This document shows positions 11,480 through 23,599 of a DNA stretch of 45,948 bases, piece by piece. The translations under genes and the position numbers were made by a program. The notes under the pieces are model-generated. The model did no database searches and was not told the DNA's origin. It saw only the letters and a list, made by a program, of their open reading frames with translations. Position 1 is the first letter of the stretch, and every line of letters starts with the position of its first letter. The DNA comes from Fragilaria crotonensis (taxonomy: Eukaryota > Bacillariophyta > Fragilariophyceae > Fragilariales > Fragilariaceae). The stretch lies in contig JAKSYS010000511.1 in NCBI GenBank assembly GCA_022925895.1, positions 1-45,948 on the forward strand, written 5' to 3'.

Positions 11480-12300
11480 AGCACCTGCTGTCCCCGTCTT
11501 TTTGCAGTGGATCGAGGAAATTGTGTAATTTGCATTGACGCAGATCATTGTGGTCTCATTAAGACAAATATTGACGGTTTCGTTAAGCAGAGAAGGGACC
11601 ATTGTCACTGGCCCTTCACGGAACAATTTCAGAAAGCCAATTGAAATGGGGTTGTTCTGAATCCAATTGGTGCTGGCATTCAGATATTGAGTCTGACTGC
11701 CCTGAAGTTGCAGGACATCTTGGCTCCGTTTGATGGATTGCAAGATTCTGCCTTGAAGTCCAAAATTGGTCCCATGAGGAGTGTGAAGATCCTTCTGCAG
11801 GTGTGTGGTTTGCTTTGACTGCGGAGGTCCTTGAGGAATTCCGTGCTTTGCTTTGCACCTACCCACAGAACAATCTTTGGGGTGCAACCAAAGGAATGCT
11901 CTTCCCCTTGATTGTACTAATGACCATACTGAGTCGGATACTTCTGATGATTTACCTAAGTCTGATAAAAAGTGTTTTCAGTTGTTGATAAGCACGCTCT
12001 AGTGGGCTATAGCTAAGTCTTTGTCATTTCAATATCCAATGTGATGTCATGACCCTTGTTGGACGTTTTCATGTCGCGCATTGGACATAGTATGCTGCCT
12101 GTCCAGCGCCGCATTTGTGGCTATCTACGCAAGAAGCCTGACTTTTCGTATTGATATTCCTTATACAAAAATCCATGTTAAACCTCCTCATCCGAAGTTC
12201 TCCTTGAGTATCATATCCATCACAGGAGGAGTGACAAAACCCTATTTGACTCTGGTATGGTTGAAGAGGTATTGGGTACTGTATGCTTGAATACTGTTCT
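11480..12300 (+). pseudogene. Ty1/copia-like pol relic
   Basis: Translated fragments resemble the RT-RNase H end of copia elements, but with many stops and frame changes. Near 11,510-11,600 a stretch reads CVICIDADHCGLI then KTNIDGFVK, where copia RT normally has a YVDD box followed by a Lys/Thr-rich connection. Near 11,905-12,005 there is an aspartate-rich DHTESDTSDDLPKSD segment and WAI. At about 12,075-12,140 a segment reads SRIGH then RRICGYLRKKPDF, matching the conserved stretch between RT and RNase H in diatom copia elements. No LTR pair of normal size is identified, although the flanking ~250-bp direct repeats might be remnants of one. Assignment is from memory of family consensus and is moderate. 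Confidence 0.4.
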
Positions 12301-12519
12301 ACTGTCTGTTTCCCGACATGATACTAAATTCAACGCAGATGATATGTTTCTACACAATTTCTACATGCATTGAATGATGGAAATCCTACAATTAAATCAG
12401 ATATTTGTTGTAACAAAATTGATAAGTAGGATCATCAATAGATTATTTGGATTGATCACCCAGCCATTTCAATCTAAAAATACCAGCCACTGCTTTGCCC
12501 CAGTTTTGTACTGTTGTTT
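12270..12519 (+). repeat. Direct repeat copy 2
   Basis: Diverged second copy of 11228-11476 in the same orientation, with the copia-like relic lying between the two. Confidence 0.8.
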
Positions 12520-15500
12520 CCTTGCTGACAAATATGAATTGGGATTTGTATCATCAAATCATGCGAGCTTAAAAGTAAATGAATTCATCGTGCAAATGAT
12601 GCACCACATAATACTGACAGAATTTAAAAATTCAATCCCAAATAAACTTAACATCAGGAATGTATACACACATATACCAAGCTTTCCCGTTGCAAGCGCA
12701 AGACACGGCCAGTATTCAATTACCTGGTGCTGAATCTATACATAAAGTATCTGCTGCAAAGCAAGACATTCCTCACATTGTAGTGAATCACTGATTCCAT
12801 GTGACTAGTAAAAAATGATGCCAATGACACAGAGGCAGCAAAGGAATTCTTTGTTGGCTGTCGACTCATAACTCCTGCTTCTTAAAGAGAATCAATGGGC
12901 AATTTCTTTGATCTCGATACAAGAAACGTTTTGTGGTCTTGTCAGTTTGTCATGCCTATGCAATTTGCTTTGCTCAGGAGATGCATAGAAAGTCATAGAC
13001 TTGATCATGAATGCTAATGACTGAGTGTTGCCAGCATGCAAACAAGTGACTGAGGACATCTTCTTTCAATCTTGTTGAATGTCTCGTGACCAATTTTGCT
13101 ATCCCAGCATAGTTTTTTAGACATGATATGCTGATATGCATCATGCAGCGCCCCATTGCATTTCCGAGCAGTGTGTCCCTTGCTGCAGACTGCAGTCAAA
13201 CAAGAAAAAGAAATTAAAGTTGGGGTCCACATGCTGCTTGTTTTTCCAATAGACAAATACATACATGATTCAAAGGTGAATTTGCATTGCAACATGCATA
13301 CATACAGCACATGGCAATAATTGTTTCTACGTCATGACTCATTGATCTCATCCCGTTGCATCCTACTCTGGGGGTTAGCCCAAACCGGCTTCCTGAAACA
13401 AAACCCCTGACCTATAACATCAAATTGAACCTGTCGTGCCGCCATTCAGGCCCAACCCATTGTTGACTTCAGACTTGAAACTGATTGAAAACACTCTTTT
13501 CCAAAATCACGATCAGTTTTGACGGAGATTCTGGTTTTCTGACTCAAGTTTCCTCCCATGATTTCATTTGCAACTGTGAAAGTGATGATTGTCATTCGAT
13601 CATTATTAAGGCATGAGTATCCTTGGATTCTGAAGGCTTTTCCACATTTCCAGTTCGTTGTTGTTAATCACCTGAATCCACCAATGGTATTGCAGCTCTA
13701 GCGTAGGATAGTTGTTGCGAACCCGATTACTGTGGAACAAAATTTTCTGTCATTCGTTCATTTCAACAAAAATTGTTTTTTTTAGCATCATTGTATTAGA
13801 ATCCGATACATACAACGGCTGCACTTCTTCATAGTCTTCCTTGTTGTTCCTTCATTCTTTGTTTCCTCCTTGCTCGTTATGCATGATGTTGTTGCTTGCC
13901 GCCTCCAGTGCTCCGAAGAATAATCATGTGATTGTTTTTGGCACAGTCAATTGTGAGATCGGGAAGATTCTTGATGCAATTCTGATGCCATGGAATCGAT
14001 ACAGCAGATCTGGAATTGGTTTCTTACGCTTGCAAATCTTTTGGCATGGATTCAGAAAGCGCTTGCAATTTGTCCTCCTCAAGAGAAGAGAATACTTCAT
14101 CACGCAACAGTCCTTAGGTGATTTTGTTCCAGCAGCTTCGACTTCCAACTTACTGCTTTCAAAAATGCATGCCTTTGGCGCTACAATCTTTGACTTTCCA
14201 TGCAGAAATTTATCACCTCAAGTGCAAAGGTGTAGGCTAGTAAGCAAAGAATAGATTATCTGCCTACTGGTAAGATATCAATGGGAGAGCAGAGATTGTT
14301 CTTATCCTATAATCACCTAGATCTCTTCATCTGTTTATGCTTCAGTTGATTTGCTGAAGACATTCAATCCATTCCTCCAGGACTTAAACAGAATTGCAGT
14401 CATCACTAGAAATGCATAGAAACAGTTGCTTTGCTACACAACTGTCCCAGTATATCTTGACAACAATTGTTGCTTATACAGGGTCATGTCTAGGCTTCTT
14501 TGCGTTGTCCTCTGCAGCTTGTCCTACTGGCATTTGAGCTTTCCGTTTGCAGTCGACTTCTTTGATTTCCTTGTTTGTAAAATCCACCATCTCCAGAACA
14601 CTGCAAGCAACACCGTGATGGTATTCATGCTGGTTGAATCTTTCAATCTGACAAGAATCGCTTCTTTCATCCATGCGGTGGACATTCTTTTCAACCCTCC
14701 TGTTAAGCGACAAAGGCCCCATGCTTGCCGTTGGAATGATCCAGTTGCGTTTGAATCATTTAAGTCATTGACTATCAACTCACCACCTTTCAAAATTGCT
14801 CCGACCATGAAAGGTCTATCAAAGCCAAGTGGTGCGAGGCAGAAATGGGTCCTTAAACGCTTGAAAATTGGTTTCATTATGGCCATTTGTCTCAATTAAG
14901 GCCAACCAGCCGGACCTTTCAACTGAGGGGCCTCATCAACTTGACGAAACATCCTTGAAATCAAAGGTCTGACTAATGACAATAGGAGTACAATCAAATT
15001 GTACGTTGCAAGAAGGATGTGGGATCTGAAGAGTCCTACTGGTATTGTGAAGACGACCAGATGATCAATAAGGGGGCCTTTGCGTCGATGCGCGGAGCTA
15101 TCGACAAGGCAAACGAAAAAGGGGCGATGACTCTGATCTTTGTCGGAACAATGATTAGACACCGTAGATGATGAAAACTCGTTGAACTACTTGTTGATAA
15201 AATTGTGAACTAAATTAGATGTAAAATGAATTGGAGTCTTGAAATGAATTAATCACGTGAAACTTGCTTGTTTTGGGTGGGGGTCAAACGGGATCACAAT
15301 TTGGCATCATGATGATACTCAAACCAGTCCGCCAAGCCTGGATATTCGGAGTCGTCACGGAGATGACACCAAAGAAATCCAAAAAACCTCTTGTCAGAAC
15401 AGGCCTTTAAAGTTCTTTGAAAAACCAAGTTGAACCGACCTCAATTTTTCATCGACACATGAGGCCCAACTTTCACAGCATTTTTCGATGAAAAGTTGAT

Positions 15501-16275
15501 ATCTTTTGTATGGAGTCGTGAATCATTGCGCTGTGATGCCCCATACTCTGTACTAGATAGAGTTCCCCTTTTGCCTGATACTTCGAGTACGTTGTTAGTT
15601 GTGCCACGTTGTTGTTGCATCGTTTGAGTAGATGTGTCGAGTGCAATTCATGACAAACACGCAGAACCCAAAATGAGATGTGATGCCACCTGATCCTCTG
15701 GTTGAACTGCACAAGACAAATGCAACTTAAGTTGCGGCTTCAGACAAGGATGAAGATGACCAGCACCAGGAGGCCATTGATTTTGAGCTTGGCATCTCAA
15801 GAATTGCAGTGCCATGTGCCCAATCCGACGAAAAAAATTCATTGCAGAGGAATTACTTCATCGCAGAAATCAGCAACGGTACTACTAGACAGGGCCTGTG
15901 TACATACCACCAGAAGAAAACAGGCGGTCAACAAGGTGAATGCCAAAGCTTGGCTATTGTCCAAAAGAAGGATGTTTCTGCCTAATATCCACATGAAATC
16001 ATGCTTGTGTTGAGCGCAACAATTCTTTTATTGAGTAGCAAGATCAGTGGCATCCGCAGCGCATCTTGGTTTTTGCTATTGGAATGAACGATACCAATAC
16101 CATCCAAAAAACCTGAAGTCTATTTGACATGAAGCAGCTGTGTCTACTACCGAATAGAGGGTGCGACTTACACGAGTGGGCCCTGCACTTGATTGTGCAC
16201 CAGCCACCTGGATAATATATAGCTTTGCTAAGACTGTGCTTGGAAACGGCGAAATACGTTTGAATCAAACGCATT
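12520..16275. other. Decayed sequence, no recognised gene
   Basis: Open frames of 60-157 codons occur on both strands (for example 13841-14254 + and 14426-14899 +), but these start at non-ATG codons and show no family motif. A plus-strand frame at about 14,986-15,172, with a cysteine/tryptophan-rich start (YWYCEDD) and an Ala/Lys-rich continuation, looks protein-like but is isolated and bounded by stops. The stretch is probably old transposon debris. Confidence 0.4.
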
Positions 16276-16590
16276 TCACGCAGTGCTGCCTCGTTGCTTG
16301 ACTCTGCGGTATCTTTCGCAAAAGATTGGGGCGTTGAGTATCAACCAATTATGGAACACCTTGACCGCTTGATTATCGTGATCCTCAACTGTTGGCAATA
16401 ACAAGGCTTGATCGTGCTCCTTGTACATGTTTCGGTTGCAATATATGTTGTTTAACTTCCGACAAACTTCTAGGCGGGCCGCCTCGGCTCGTGACCTCGT
16501 GTCATGTCCGTGGATTTCTTGATTCCTTTGTATCCATAGAAGGTGCCAACGTTCCCAAATAAATTTAATCAAATTTGCTTGCCATGTCAA
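16276..16590 (-). pseudogene. C-terminal tail of non-LTR polyprotein
   Basis: Minus-strand frame with FIWERWHLLWIQRNQEIHG, a Trp-rich helical motif that ends the polyproteins of this diatom element type, followed by an Arg/Glu/Leu-rich helix and a stop at 16276. Its function is not known. It is separated from the RNase H frame by a shift near 16,590-16,950. Confidence 0.55.
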
Positions 16591-16897
16591 ACTTTGTCGC
16601 CGCGTATCCTCTGATGCCCCAGTAATATAGCAAGAAAGAAAACCTTTTTGGTGTAAGCTTCAAGATGTCCTGAATCTTCCGAGGAAAATTTGACCCTAGT
16701 CAATCTTATTCTGCTGATTGATAATGGAGCGCAATGAAGGATGGTAAGCATCCGGTGAAAGTTGAAGGTCAGACTCTGATTCAAATCATAGGCGGACGCC
16801 GTCGAGCAATAATTACTTATCAAGGGAGATGAGTTTGTTAAAGAAGAGATGATTGCTGAGGTTGCAGTGGAAAGTTCGTCGCCATTCTGCGCGGGAT

Positions 16898-17788
16898 TCA
16901 TGCGCACATCGTAGGATGTGATGGAAGTTTTCTCAAGGTTGTAGTGCATACACCAGGATACTGCCTTGTTCCGCCGTCGAACTTATTTGCCTGGGTGTGG
17001 GTCGGAAGAAGATTATGTAATGATTTGACCAGATGAGTGTGGGGAACAGATGTCCTTTTGATGGCCTGTGCATGAGCCTCCAAGTGAACTGCGCACAGTG
17101 TCATCTCAGTCCACGAATGCTGCTTCGTTCGAATGTATTCAAGTAGTGGTCTTGTGGTCCACTCGTGGACTAAAACTTCTTTATACCTGCCGGTCACCGT
17201 GCCGTCTGGGAGGTGAAGGTGAGCTCTTGTGCGGGGTGACATGATGACAAACGGTCGATGAGTACCAAACTCCAGTTGATGATCCCCAGCTTGCTTGTCA
17301 GCGTCCACGTAAGGCTGCGCTAACAGGTCCAGGGCATGGTATGGGCACCTGTCACCTTGATGGCCCTTAACGTGTCTCAATAGCGCATTTGGTAGGCCCT
17401 GTAACGCGGTCTGGATTTCTATAAGTATGTCCCATTCGGAGCGCAGGCAATCCAAGACGACTCTGCCATAATCAAGATCCTCAGGATCACCAACTGCTTG
17501 GATATCTTTATCTCCCATTTTCAATGTATTGAGAACTCCTAGACTGTTGGTAGCAATAAGAACCCATGGTTCATGCATGCCAGTGTACTCTTTAATCGGT
17601 CCTAGAAACCGTAGTAGTGATAAGAGTCCGTATGCTTCTGCTCGATACGAATGCAGAGCTCGTCCACTAGCTGGTCCCATTCCGTAAGCAAGACGTTGCT
17701 CGTCCAGAGAACTAGTCACCCGTCTAAATGGACCGTGTGATTGAAACTTGACAGAACCATCGCTCACTCCCCTAAATCCAGGGGCCAA
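16898..17788 (-). pseudogene. RNase H domain of non-LTR element
   Basis: A 296-codon open stretch without an ATG at its start. It has the RNase H fold order: GVSDGS (first Asp) at about 17,760; SYRAEAYG (Glu) at about 17,640; ATNSLGVL at about 17,550, where the expected Asp of the TDS motif is Asn; HVKGHQGD near 17,360; and DADKQAG (last Asp) near 17,300. RNase H would remove RNA from RNA-DNA hybrids during copying. The Asp-to-Asn change predicts loss of activity. The open frame is the longest left in the element. Confidence 0.65.
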
Positions 17789-17988
17789 GTCGAGGCAGAA
17801 AGATACGGATCAACCTCAAGTTGAACCTAGCGTAAGAGTTCGATTTCCCAAGGTTCCAATGTGTTGATAAACAGATCGAGTGTAGCTGTGACTGATGGTG
17901 GAAGCCCTGGACTTACAAAATGCGGTGACGGCGTTCCTTTAGTCGCCACATCAAGTTCTGGGAGCTGGGTTGCTACGAATTCAGCTTG

Positions 17989-19556
17989 TCAGGCGGCTCG
18001 CTCCACTAGGGAGCTGAGTGCAGGGTCTTGCGGGAGACGTGGAGGATGGCCAAAATATCGGCTGAATGCCATGTTGACGGAAGACAATGTATTGACCATC
18101 CTCTGTACGGACAAGGTGCAGCGGTATGTGTATGCAAAGAACTGAAACCGAAGGTCCGGAAGGGGGTATAACCAGGCGCCAAGCGGACGATGCAGCTTTG
18201 CTTGTAAGTCGCTCCATAATATGTTTGCCACCTGCCACAATCTCCACTCTTTATCCGACGGCCGATCTTGGTTTATTGTGTGCCATGAAGTGCAACCACT
18301 GTAGAGTGACGGTTGTCCAGCCAAGAGGCATGGATCCAAATCTATTCCGTTAGGTTTGGTTATATCCGCAAGTGTAACTGCATTCAAATGCAGTTGACAG
18401 TCATTCAGTTTTGCACTTCCGCAGGTTTGAACCGTCCAGTTTGGATGATTATGTCCATGAGATAACAGTCATGCTTGCGTTGTAAGGCAGGTACGCATGG
18501 ATCATCAAGTTGGATGGAAGCTCTAATGGACATTAGGAATGAGCAAAGACTTGCTATCCATTTAGATTGAAGGTGAGGTAATGACACATCTGTCTTCTCT
18601 AGGACCGAAAATGAGGTTCCCACTCCAAGCTGTATCCATGCGAGTGCACACTTTAACAGTTTACCAACTGATGACTGAGTCCTCCAGTGGTGTAAGAAGT
18701 ACATCATTTGTGCAATGATCCCTTGTTGAACCGTCAAAAGTTTAAAATCAGCTCCTCCGAGTTTGCGAGGACCATAGAAGACTTCCATCTTGGTCCTTCT
18801 GTTAAAGCCACATTTTGCCGAAAAAGCATGGCCTTGGTTTGAACTGACTTCAAGTGATCTTGAGACAAAAAGGAGCTCATAAGTGGTTACTTAACCGCAG
18901 GGATGTAACATGCCTGGTAGTACAACCAGCATGCTTCCTCTCCAATAAAATTAGTTGACCACAAATACTATTGCTCTTGATCTTGGGTTGCCTGTATTGT
19001 GCCTTTTGTAAACCAGATGGATCCTTTTAGTGTCCAAGTGTCTTGTGAGCGGTTGTGGGAGGGAGGAATTCAAGAGTGTGAGTTGTATCTGTGATAGGAT
19101 TGCAAACTTTGAGCGCTGGAATTTCTGATTGGATGCTAGACAAGACTGGAGCCCCTTGAACTGAAAACTTCCAACACAGAACATGGTACAAGCATTTGGA
19201 CACTTCAAGCGCTCCTCCAGTGGCCTGAAAGAACTGGGACCATATAGTGGCATTAGTCCGTGCTTAATAAACCATGGACTGTAGGGTAGCAAGGTTCTCT
19301 TCTACATAGAAAGAATTGACTTCGCCATTACCTTCTGATTCAGCATGTGATGCAACTTGCCGAGTCCCAGCATCAAATTGAAATCTGCTTCGTAGACATG
19401 GATCACTCTGGTTCGGAGGATCTTGTATGCTCCCGGGATCTTTGAATAGAATAGTTTTTGCAATACTCGGCCATCGAGTGTACAAAAAGCCCCAATCCAG
19501 TGCATAGTTAAGCAAGGAAAGGTGTAAGTCGGCCAAGCAATTCTGCATCTCGTCAT
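17989..19556 (-). pseudogene. Reverse transcriptase remnant, palm deleted
   Basis: Two overlapping frames at 19,264-19,556 give the conserved N-terminal RT stretches LLNYALDWGF and RVIHVYEADFNLMLG. Almost immediately (near 19,320-19,345) the sequence continues with NGEVNSFYVEENLATLQ, which in relatives lies just after the catalytic Asp-Asp box. The palm, including both catalytic aspartate motifs, is therefore missing, probably by internal deletion of roughly 200 codons. The post-RT region follows: ALEVSKCLYHVL in another frame near 19,190; FYGPRKLGGADF and LPHLQSKWIASL at 18,405-18,788; and WHTINQDRPSDKEW at 17,989-18,387. The frames are separated by shifts. Confidence 0.65.
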
Positions 19557-19559
19557 ACT

Positions 19560-20135
19560 TGGCTTTTAGTGTTAGCTAGTAAGCGCTTGTGCTCTTGAGT
19601 CTGTTCATCATCTTCTGTTGCATGGTCGTCGAGTGGTGGAACGCGTAAGTATTTGAGTTTAGCAAATAAGGCTTTATAATGGCATAAGTGCATTCCGGAC
19701 GGAGGTGGTGGTTGATTCTCTCCACGCATCGATCATGCCTTTAAACTTTAAATCCTCTATCAAGACGGTAAGATAAGTCATTAAGGAAGAAGTCTCGTGA
19801 GTTAACTTCAGGTGTTGGATAAGGAGATGAACTGACTTGTTTTGCTGTGAGTCAACCTGATGATTACCATGTAACAGCACGGCTTTGGAAGCTGATGTGT
19901 CTCCGCAAAAACCGAAATCTGATGCGAGAGCATTTATTGTGAACGGTGTTCCTTGAGCCTGCCCAAAGTGCTGTTGATTTTGCCTCTGTAAATGCACTAC
20001 TATTTCGGACGTAACATCGATGACTCTCGATTCTGTACAACTCTTGGGATCAGCATCAGGGTGAACAGGAATTTCGATGCGAATGAGACCTTGGCGCTGT
20101 CCTCTTTCGCGAGCACTTGTAACCTTCTGATACAT
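19560..20135 (-). pseudogene. Pre-RT region of non-LTR element
   Basis: The minus strand contains QQHFGQAQGTPFTINAL at about 19,930-19,975 and then a segment with RESTTTS near 19,690-19,715, in the place where related elements have a conserved ERTTTSPSG-like stretch leading into RT. The region joins the endonuclease to RT and lacks catalytic residues of its own. Confidence 0.6.
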
Positions 20136-20699
20136 CCATTCTGTTGCAGTCGGCGCCGAAGAGCAGCATGACTCTTGTCTGCAGATGATACTGATTGTTC
20201 TAATTCTTGTACACGTTTGGTTTGCTCTTGATCCCGCTCTTGGTAACTATTCGCTACTCACTGATTGACTTGCGATTGGGCTGTGTTGATCATGATATAA
20301 CATTGATGCTTCACTTTGACTGCGGTAATTCCATCTCAATGTTGGTACTATCGCGTTGAATGATCTGTAACTGATCAAGTCCATAACGATACCTGCTCAG
20401 AGACATTTACGTAAAATTGCTAGCTTCCTGCGTGCCTAACTCAAAGCGACGGACCGTGCTGGTTCACGAAAATGTTTTGTATAACGCTCGGCTTTGAGTC
20501 TTGCTTTCCAGACGTTCTGCGAATGTATGTCGATTACCTGGCAGTGTCAACTGGGCTGCTCTATTGAATGCATTGCGACTCTCTAAATGTTTGTACTTGA
20601 GTTTAATATGCTATTGGGTCACCTGCTCTGCATTGATAGACTTTAAAATTCTCAATGACAAGGGCGCGAGTGTAAGGGTTTCATTACTGAATAGTCCAT

Positions 20700-21429
20700 T
20701 GGTATCAAAGTCGAAAAAATAGGCTTGGTAATCTGTGGGAAAACTTTCATTGAAAGCTTCATATCTGGCAACATGATTTGTGGCGAGGCCATATTCAACG
20801 CACTCCTTTTCCCCGAGAGTATGTCACTGGCGGAGATTGATGATGACAAATAAGCATAAGGTTTATTAACTGCATATCTGCAGCAACTTGACACATACCT
20901 TTGAGCTCGGATCCCAATACTTCATTGAAGTTGCCAACAACATTCTGATGAAGTAATAGTTTGTCACCTCGAGACCTTCGTTCTTTAAGGATAGTTAAGT
21001 CTCTCTTGAATGCTTTGTGCGGTTTATGTTCAGAGTTGCCAGCTTGGAGAAGAAGACGTTTTTGTTGCAATGCTATTGTTGTCAGTCTGGCATAAGGATT
21101 GTCTGTAAAGACTTGACGAGGTGAAACGTTTCTGTGATACACATTGATCCTGTACATCACATTGTTTGGCTTGTCCATCAACCCCACTTGTCTTTGCTGT
21201 GCGATACGATTTGAGTGTCTCCCATGGATGCAATCATGGTTCCCCTTGGTTTATGGTCAGTGAGGAATGGAGTAGGAGTGGTAGCTACCGTAGCTGATGC
21301 GTGATCGGGACCAGTACTGTCATGCTGTCTCGTGTAGGATGTTGCAAACATTTGGGCGTGTGGTATCAAGGCTGCTGTGCTCCTGACAACATAGAATATC
21401 TGCCTGAACTTCGTTTGAGATTTGCACAA
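20700..21429 (-). pseudogene. AP endonuclease domain remnant
   Basis: Minus-strand pieces resemble the apurinic-type (EEP) endonuclease of LINE elements. One around 21,240-21,380 reads TSYTRQHD...HKPRGTMIASMGD. Another at about 20,850-20,970 reads NFNEVLGSELKGM, which corresponds to the family's GDFNE box with the first residues degraded; it is followed by a TYSRG stretch near the substrate-binding region. In an intact element this enzyme nicks target DNA to prime reverse transcription. Frame changes between the pieces and loss of the GD before FNE indicate inactivity. Confidence 0.6.
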
Positions 21430-21976
21430 CTCATTGAACTTGCCTACCCTTTAATCCAATGAGAGACCATTCACATTTTCAGAATAAAGTCTGGTGATGT
21501 TTGTCAGCTTACTCGCTATCGGATCACCCAATGAATTGTTAGCCCAATGGGTCTCCAGTCTCCACTGTCAGTTTTGACTCCCGTTGTCTCGTCGGGATTG
21601 AATGCTGGCTTACCGCTCGTGCCTGCAATAAGGGTGTTGATTCGCGTACATCGGGATCTCTGCTACTTTTCGAAAATAATTTGTTGCATTCTGCTTGTGC
21701 AATATTTAACCTTTGTGCCGGCGTGCGAGGTGCTGAGACTAAGGGCAGTTGAAGAGGTGTACTGCTGATAGATGCTTCATTGTTTTGGTTAGCAGTGGAA
21801 TAGCTGATTGACGTCGTGTTTTCTCACTCTTGTGCTGTAGTAACAACCTGCGTTCTTCGCGCGACTTCTGCTAATGAGCTCAGGCGTTCCATTAATGAGC
21901 GAATCGGTGCGTATGGTCTGCGTCAATGTTGTTCACTATTTTAACCCTAGCTGTATTTGATGCGGTTGAGTGATTG

Positions 21977-23598
21977 CTACAAATCATCGTCATGTTTGGG
22001 TAAATAATTGTCCCACCACACTGTGAGACGATCCTCGTCAATTGGCACTGGCTTGTTTCTGTCGTCTGCGACTCTAGAGGAAGCGGAATTGTGTTGAGTT
22101 TGTTTGTGCTTGCGACAAGAATCCTTGCAATCCAAACGCTTTTCGCGAGGAAGTTGAGACCTTTCTAGATCATTAGAGAATTGTTGTTTTTGCTCCGCCG
22201 TATTAGTTAAGGTCTGAACCTGCTGACACAATTGAACTACTAACATTGCTGCTTCAAGGGAGGCACTTTTATTTGTCAACTATTCATGATGTGTGTCTTG
22301 GACAGGTTCTGAGTCTATCATGCCAGAGACTTCTTGGTCTGAAATTGTTGCCGCTGCGTACAATGTATATGCTCTTTCAGAGGGACTCGGAGTTGGACTT
22401 GGAGTCTTGGTTGCCGACAATGATTGGCTTTCCCATGCTTTATCCAAATTGCTTGGGAGTATCGGCGTTTGTATTGGCAAGCGTTGCAATCTTCGCGATG
22501 CTTTACTCCATGAAGCTTTTTGTAGAGGAAGTCATCCACGAAGTCTCTCCGCTTGAATAACCATCTGTCCTAGGAGTTGGCACTTCTGTTGGGCCTTCAT
22601 ATTAACCTTCTTTTGGTTTCGCATCATCCGGAATAACATCCAAAAACCATCTGTCAAATTTTCCCAGCAAGTTTTGGCGCACATGGGTTCATCCTTTTTG
22701 TCAACAAGAACGTAGAATTTACCACTTTGTGTTACTTTTTTGTTGGAATGACATCCTGGACCCCGGAAGAACTTGAATGCAATCAGTCAAGTAGTACATG
22801 GCGTCCATCCCTAAGTGGTTGATCATAACCACGTGTCAGTTAGCTATGATATGCTTTTGGTATCTGATAGCACCTTGGCTGGAAGGCATCTGGATTTGTT
22901 GGCGCATCTGGAATGCCACATACTCTTTTGTGTCTTTGTTGGCTACTTCCTTGAGGATCGAGATAAGCTGTGGGACAGAGTGAGTTGGAACTTCGATAGT
23001 AAAGGCCTGGGTAGAAGAAGTCCTCTCTTGATGAAAGATTTTGTGGGTCTTAAAAACCATCTGGTGGAACTTTGAAACTTTGACTTGTGGCTTGCTTGGC
23101 TTTGCATAGGCAAACACTAACAGATGTGGTAACTTTCTTGGGTGTATAGTGCTTTGGATTGTAACCGGTAACAAATCCGTTCTGTTGGACGTCCTATTCG
23201 TGTTCATCCCATATGTATTCTCTTAAAAAACAGTTGTGTTCTTTTAGGAGTTGAAAGGCAGAAGGAAGACGCTTAAGTTGACCGAAAGGAACTCGGACGA
23301 GAATCCGATGCACATTAGGCAATGCAGTCTTCGACTTTCCGGACGGCTCGTAGCCCACGAGCTACTGATGGATTTTGAACTGGTGTTCATGCAAAGTATC
23401 CTTTGCCTTTGTGGGATTCGTGTCGAGATGGAGGACTGGCTTGTTGTTTTTGTTGATAATCTTCACATTGCTACCAGAAGTTGACGCAAATATGCGCAGC
23501 CATTGAGTATGAACGTCGGCGGGATCGATACTATCAATGCGCGTGCCATCTAGTACTGGGGCAAAACTAAAATGGATCGAACTCATGGTCTCCGTCAA
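21977..23598 (-). pseudogene. Non-LTR element ORF1 remnant
   Basis: Fragments in three minus-strand frames align with the ORF1 protein of diatom non-LTR elements as I remember it. They include NVKIINKNNKPVLHLDTNP near 23,430; AFTIEVPTHSVPQL followed by a Lys/Arg-rich stretch and AIRYQKHIIAN at about 22,836-23,000; and SGKFYVLVDKKDEP near 22,690. The expected role is nucleic-acid binding during retrotransposition. No zinc knuckle is visible. Intervening stops and frame changes show it is dead. Confidence 0.55.
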
Positions 23599-23599
23599 A

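Larger units (their letters stand above)
16276..23598 (-). mobile_element. Degenerate non-LTR retrotransposon
   Basis: A minus-strand element with its 5' side near 23.6 kb and its 3' side near 16.3 kb. In transcription order the traces are ORF1, AP endonuclease, pre-RT, the N-terminal part of RT, a deletion of the RT palm, the post-RT region, RNase H and a C-terminal region. This order (endonuclease before RT, RNase H after it, no LTR or integrase) defines a LINE-type element; similar long ORFs are common in diatoms. Every domain is broken by frameshifts. The exact ends, a poly-A tail and target duplications were not found, so the limits are those of the recognised coding traces. Confidence 0.75.

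Noticed and set aside
14426-14899. 157-codon plus-strand frame
   Set aside because: Starts at TTG, has competing frames on the opposite strand, and shows no recognisable domain; more likely relic sequence.
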